NCBI GenBank assembly: GCA_031292915.1
Contig: JAUMSH010000009.1
Coordinates: 1 to 23,230 of the forward strand
Length of the DNA: 23,230 nt
Origin: Collinsella sp.
GTDB lineage: Bacteria > Actinomycetota > Coriobacteriia > Coriobacteriales > Coriobacteriaceae
Direction of reading: 5' to 3'
In this document: positions 23,153 to 23,230 of the stretch, piece by piece
Numbering within the stretch: position 1 is the first letter of the stretch
Layout: every line of letters starts with the position of its first letter
Made by a program: the position numbers and the translations under genes
The notes under the pieces: model-generated
Told to the model about the DNA's origin: nothing
Seen by the model: the letters and a program-made list of their open reading frames with translations, nothing else
The model's database searches: none

Positions 23153-23157
23153 AAGGG
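23118..23157 (+). terminator. Twin palindrome at the 3' end of the last full gene
   Basis: GAGGCGGGGCA (23118-23128) is followed directly by its reverse complement (23129-23139). A second hairpin CCCTTTC-TT-GAAAGGG follows at 23142-23157. The stop codon (23150-23152) lies inside the second hairpin, so the coding frame runs through the first. Confidence 0.55.
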
Positions 23158-23218
23158 AGGGGACACCGCCTAGAATTCGTCGTTGGAGTAATGAAGGTGA
23201 CGAATGGAAGGAAAGGCG

Positions 23219-23230
23219 ATGCCCCAAGAA
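23219..23230 (+). CDS. Start of a gene cut by the window edge
   Basis: ATG CCC CAA GAA (MPQE) with AAGGAAAGG just upstream, a good ribosome site, 66 bases after the previous stop. An inverted repeat ATTCGTC / GACGAAT (23175-23181 / 23199-23205) lies before it. The product cannot be guessed from four codons. Confidence 0.35.

Overview
The window is GC-rich (I would guess about 60%), densely coded DNA from a bacterial chromosome. Gene content and style point to a Coriobacteriia gut actinobacterium, most likely Collinsella or a close relative. The reasons are a short clostridial-type SerA, an ATP-type PEP carboxykinase, and many short hairpin repeats between genes built around CCACAAAGG and GGGGAC. 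This placement is inference; no rRNA or tRNA gene is present to anchor it.

Layout. 72-1121 (+) is trpS. 1507-6121 is a minus-strand block: a one-domain MGMT-like protein, a DegV fatty-acid-binding protein, a MarR regulator, a B3/B4-domain protein with a structured leader, and pckA. A repeat-rich gap (6122-6500) leads to a lipid-linked polysaccharide flippase (+). A 388-base non-coding stretch (8082-8469) holds a 123-base foldback element. A PPP-family phosphatase (-) follows, then a CPA1 cation/proton antiporter (+), a possible 30-residue ORF, and the serine genes serC-serA (+). After a strong terminator come an M20 peptidase and a shortened DUF1015-like protein (+). 16002-17952 (-) carries two tandem histidine phosphatases and a nitroreductase. 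18188-19273 (+) is an HdeD-like membrane protein followed directly by a YaiI/YqxD protein. A His-rich ArsP_2-type metal permease (-) diverges from a DEDDh exonuclease (+). The window ends with a lower-GC hypothetical protein whose C-terminus resembles AbiEi/DUF559 nuclease-like domains, and the first codons of another gene.

How it fits together. Most genes are housekeeping: translation (trpS), gluconeogenesis (pckA) and serine synthesis (serC, serA, possibly the DUF1015 protein; no HAD-type serB is seen, and two histidine phosphatases lie close by). There is also ion and metal homeostasis (antiporter, permease, and a DtxR-type box before the nitroreductase).

The most notable non-coding signals are: (a) five copies of a CCACAAAGG hairpin, each 10-30 bases past the stop codon of a minus-strand gene, so probably terminators spread as repeats; (b) the foldback element at 8161-8283; (c) a leader with two mutually exclusive hairpins before the B3/B4 gene; (d) a LacI-type palindrome before pckA; (e) metal-type operators. 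I found no CRISPR array, no complete insertion sequence and no clear defence island.
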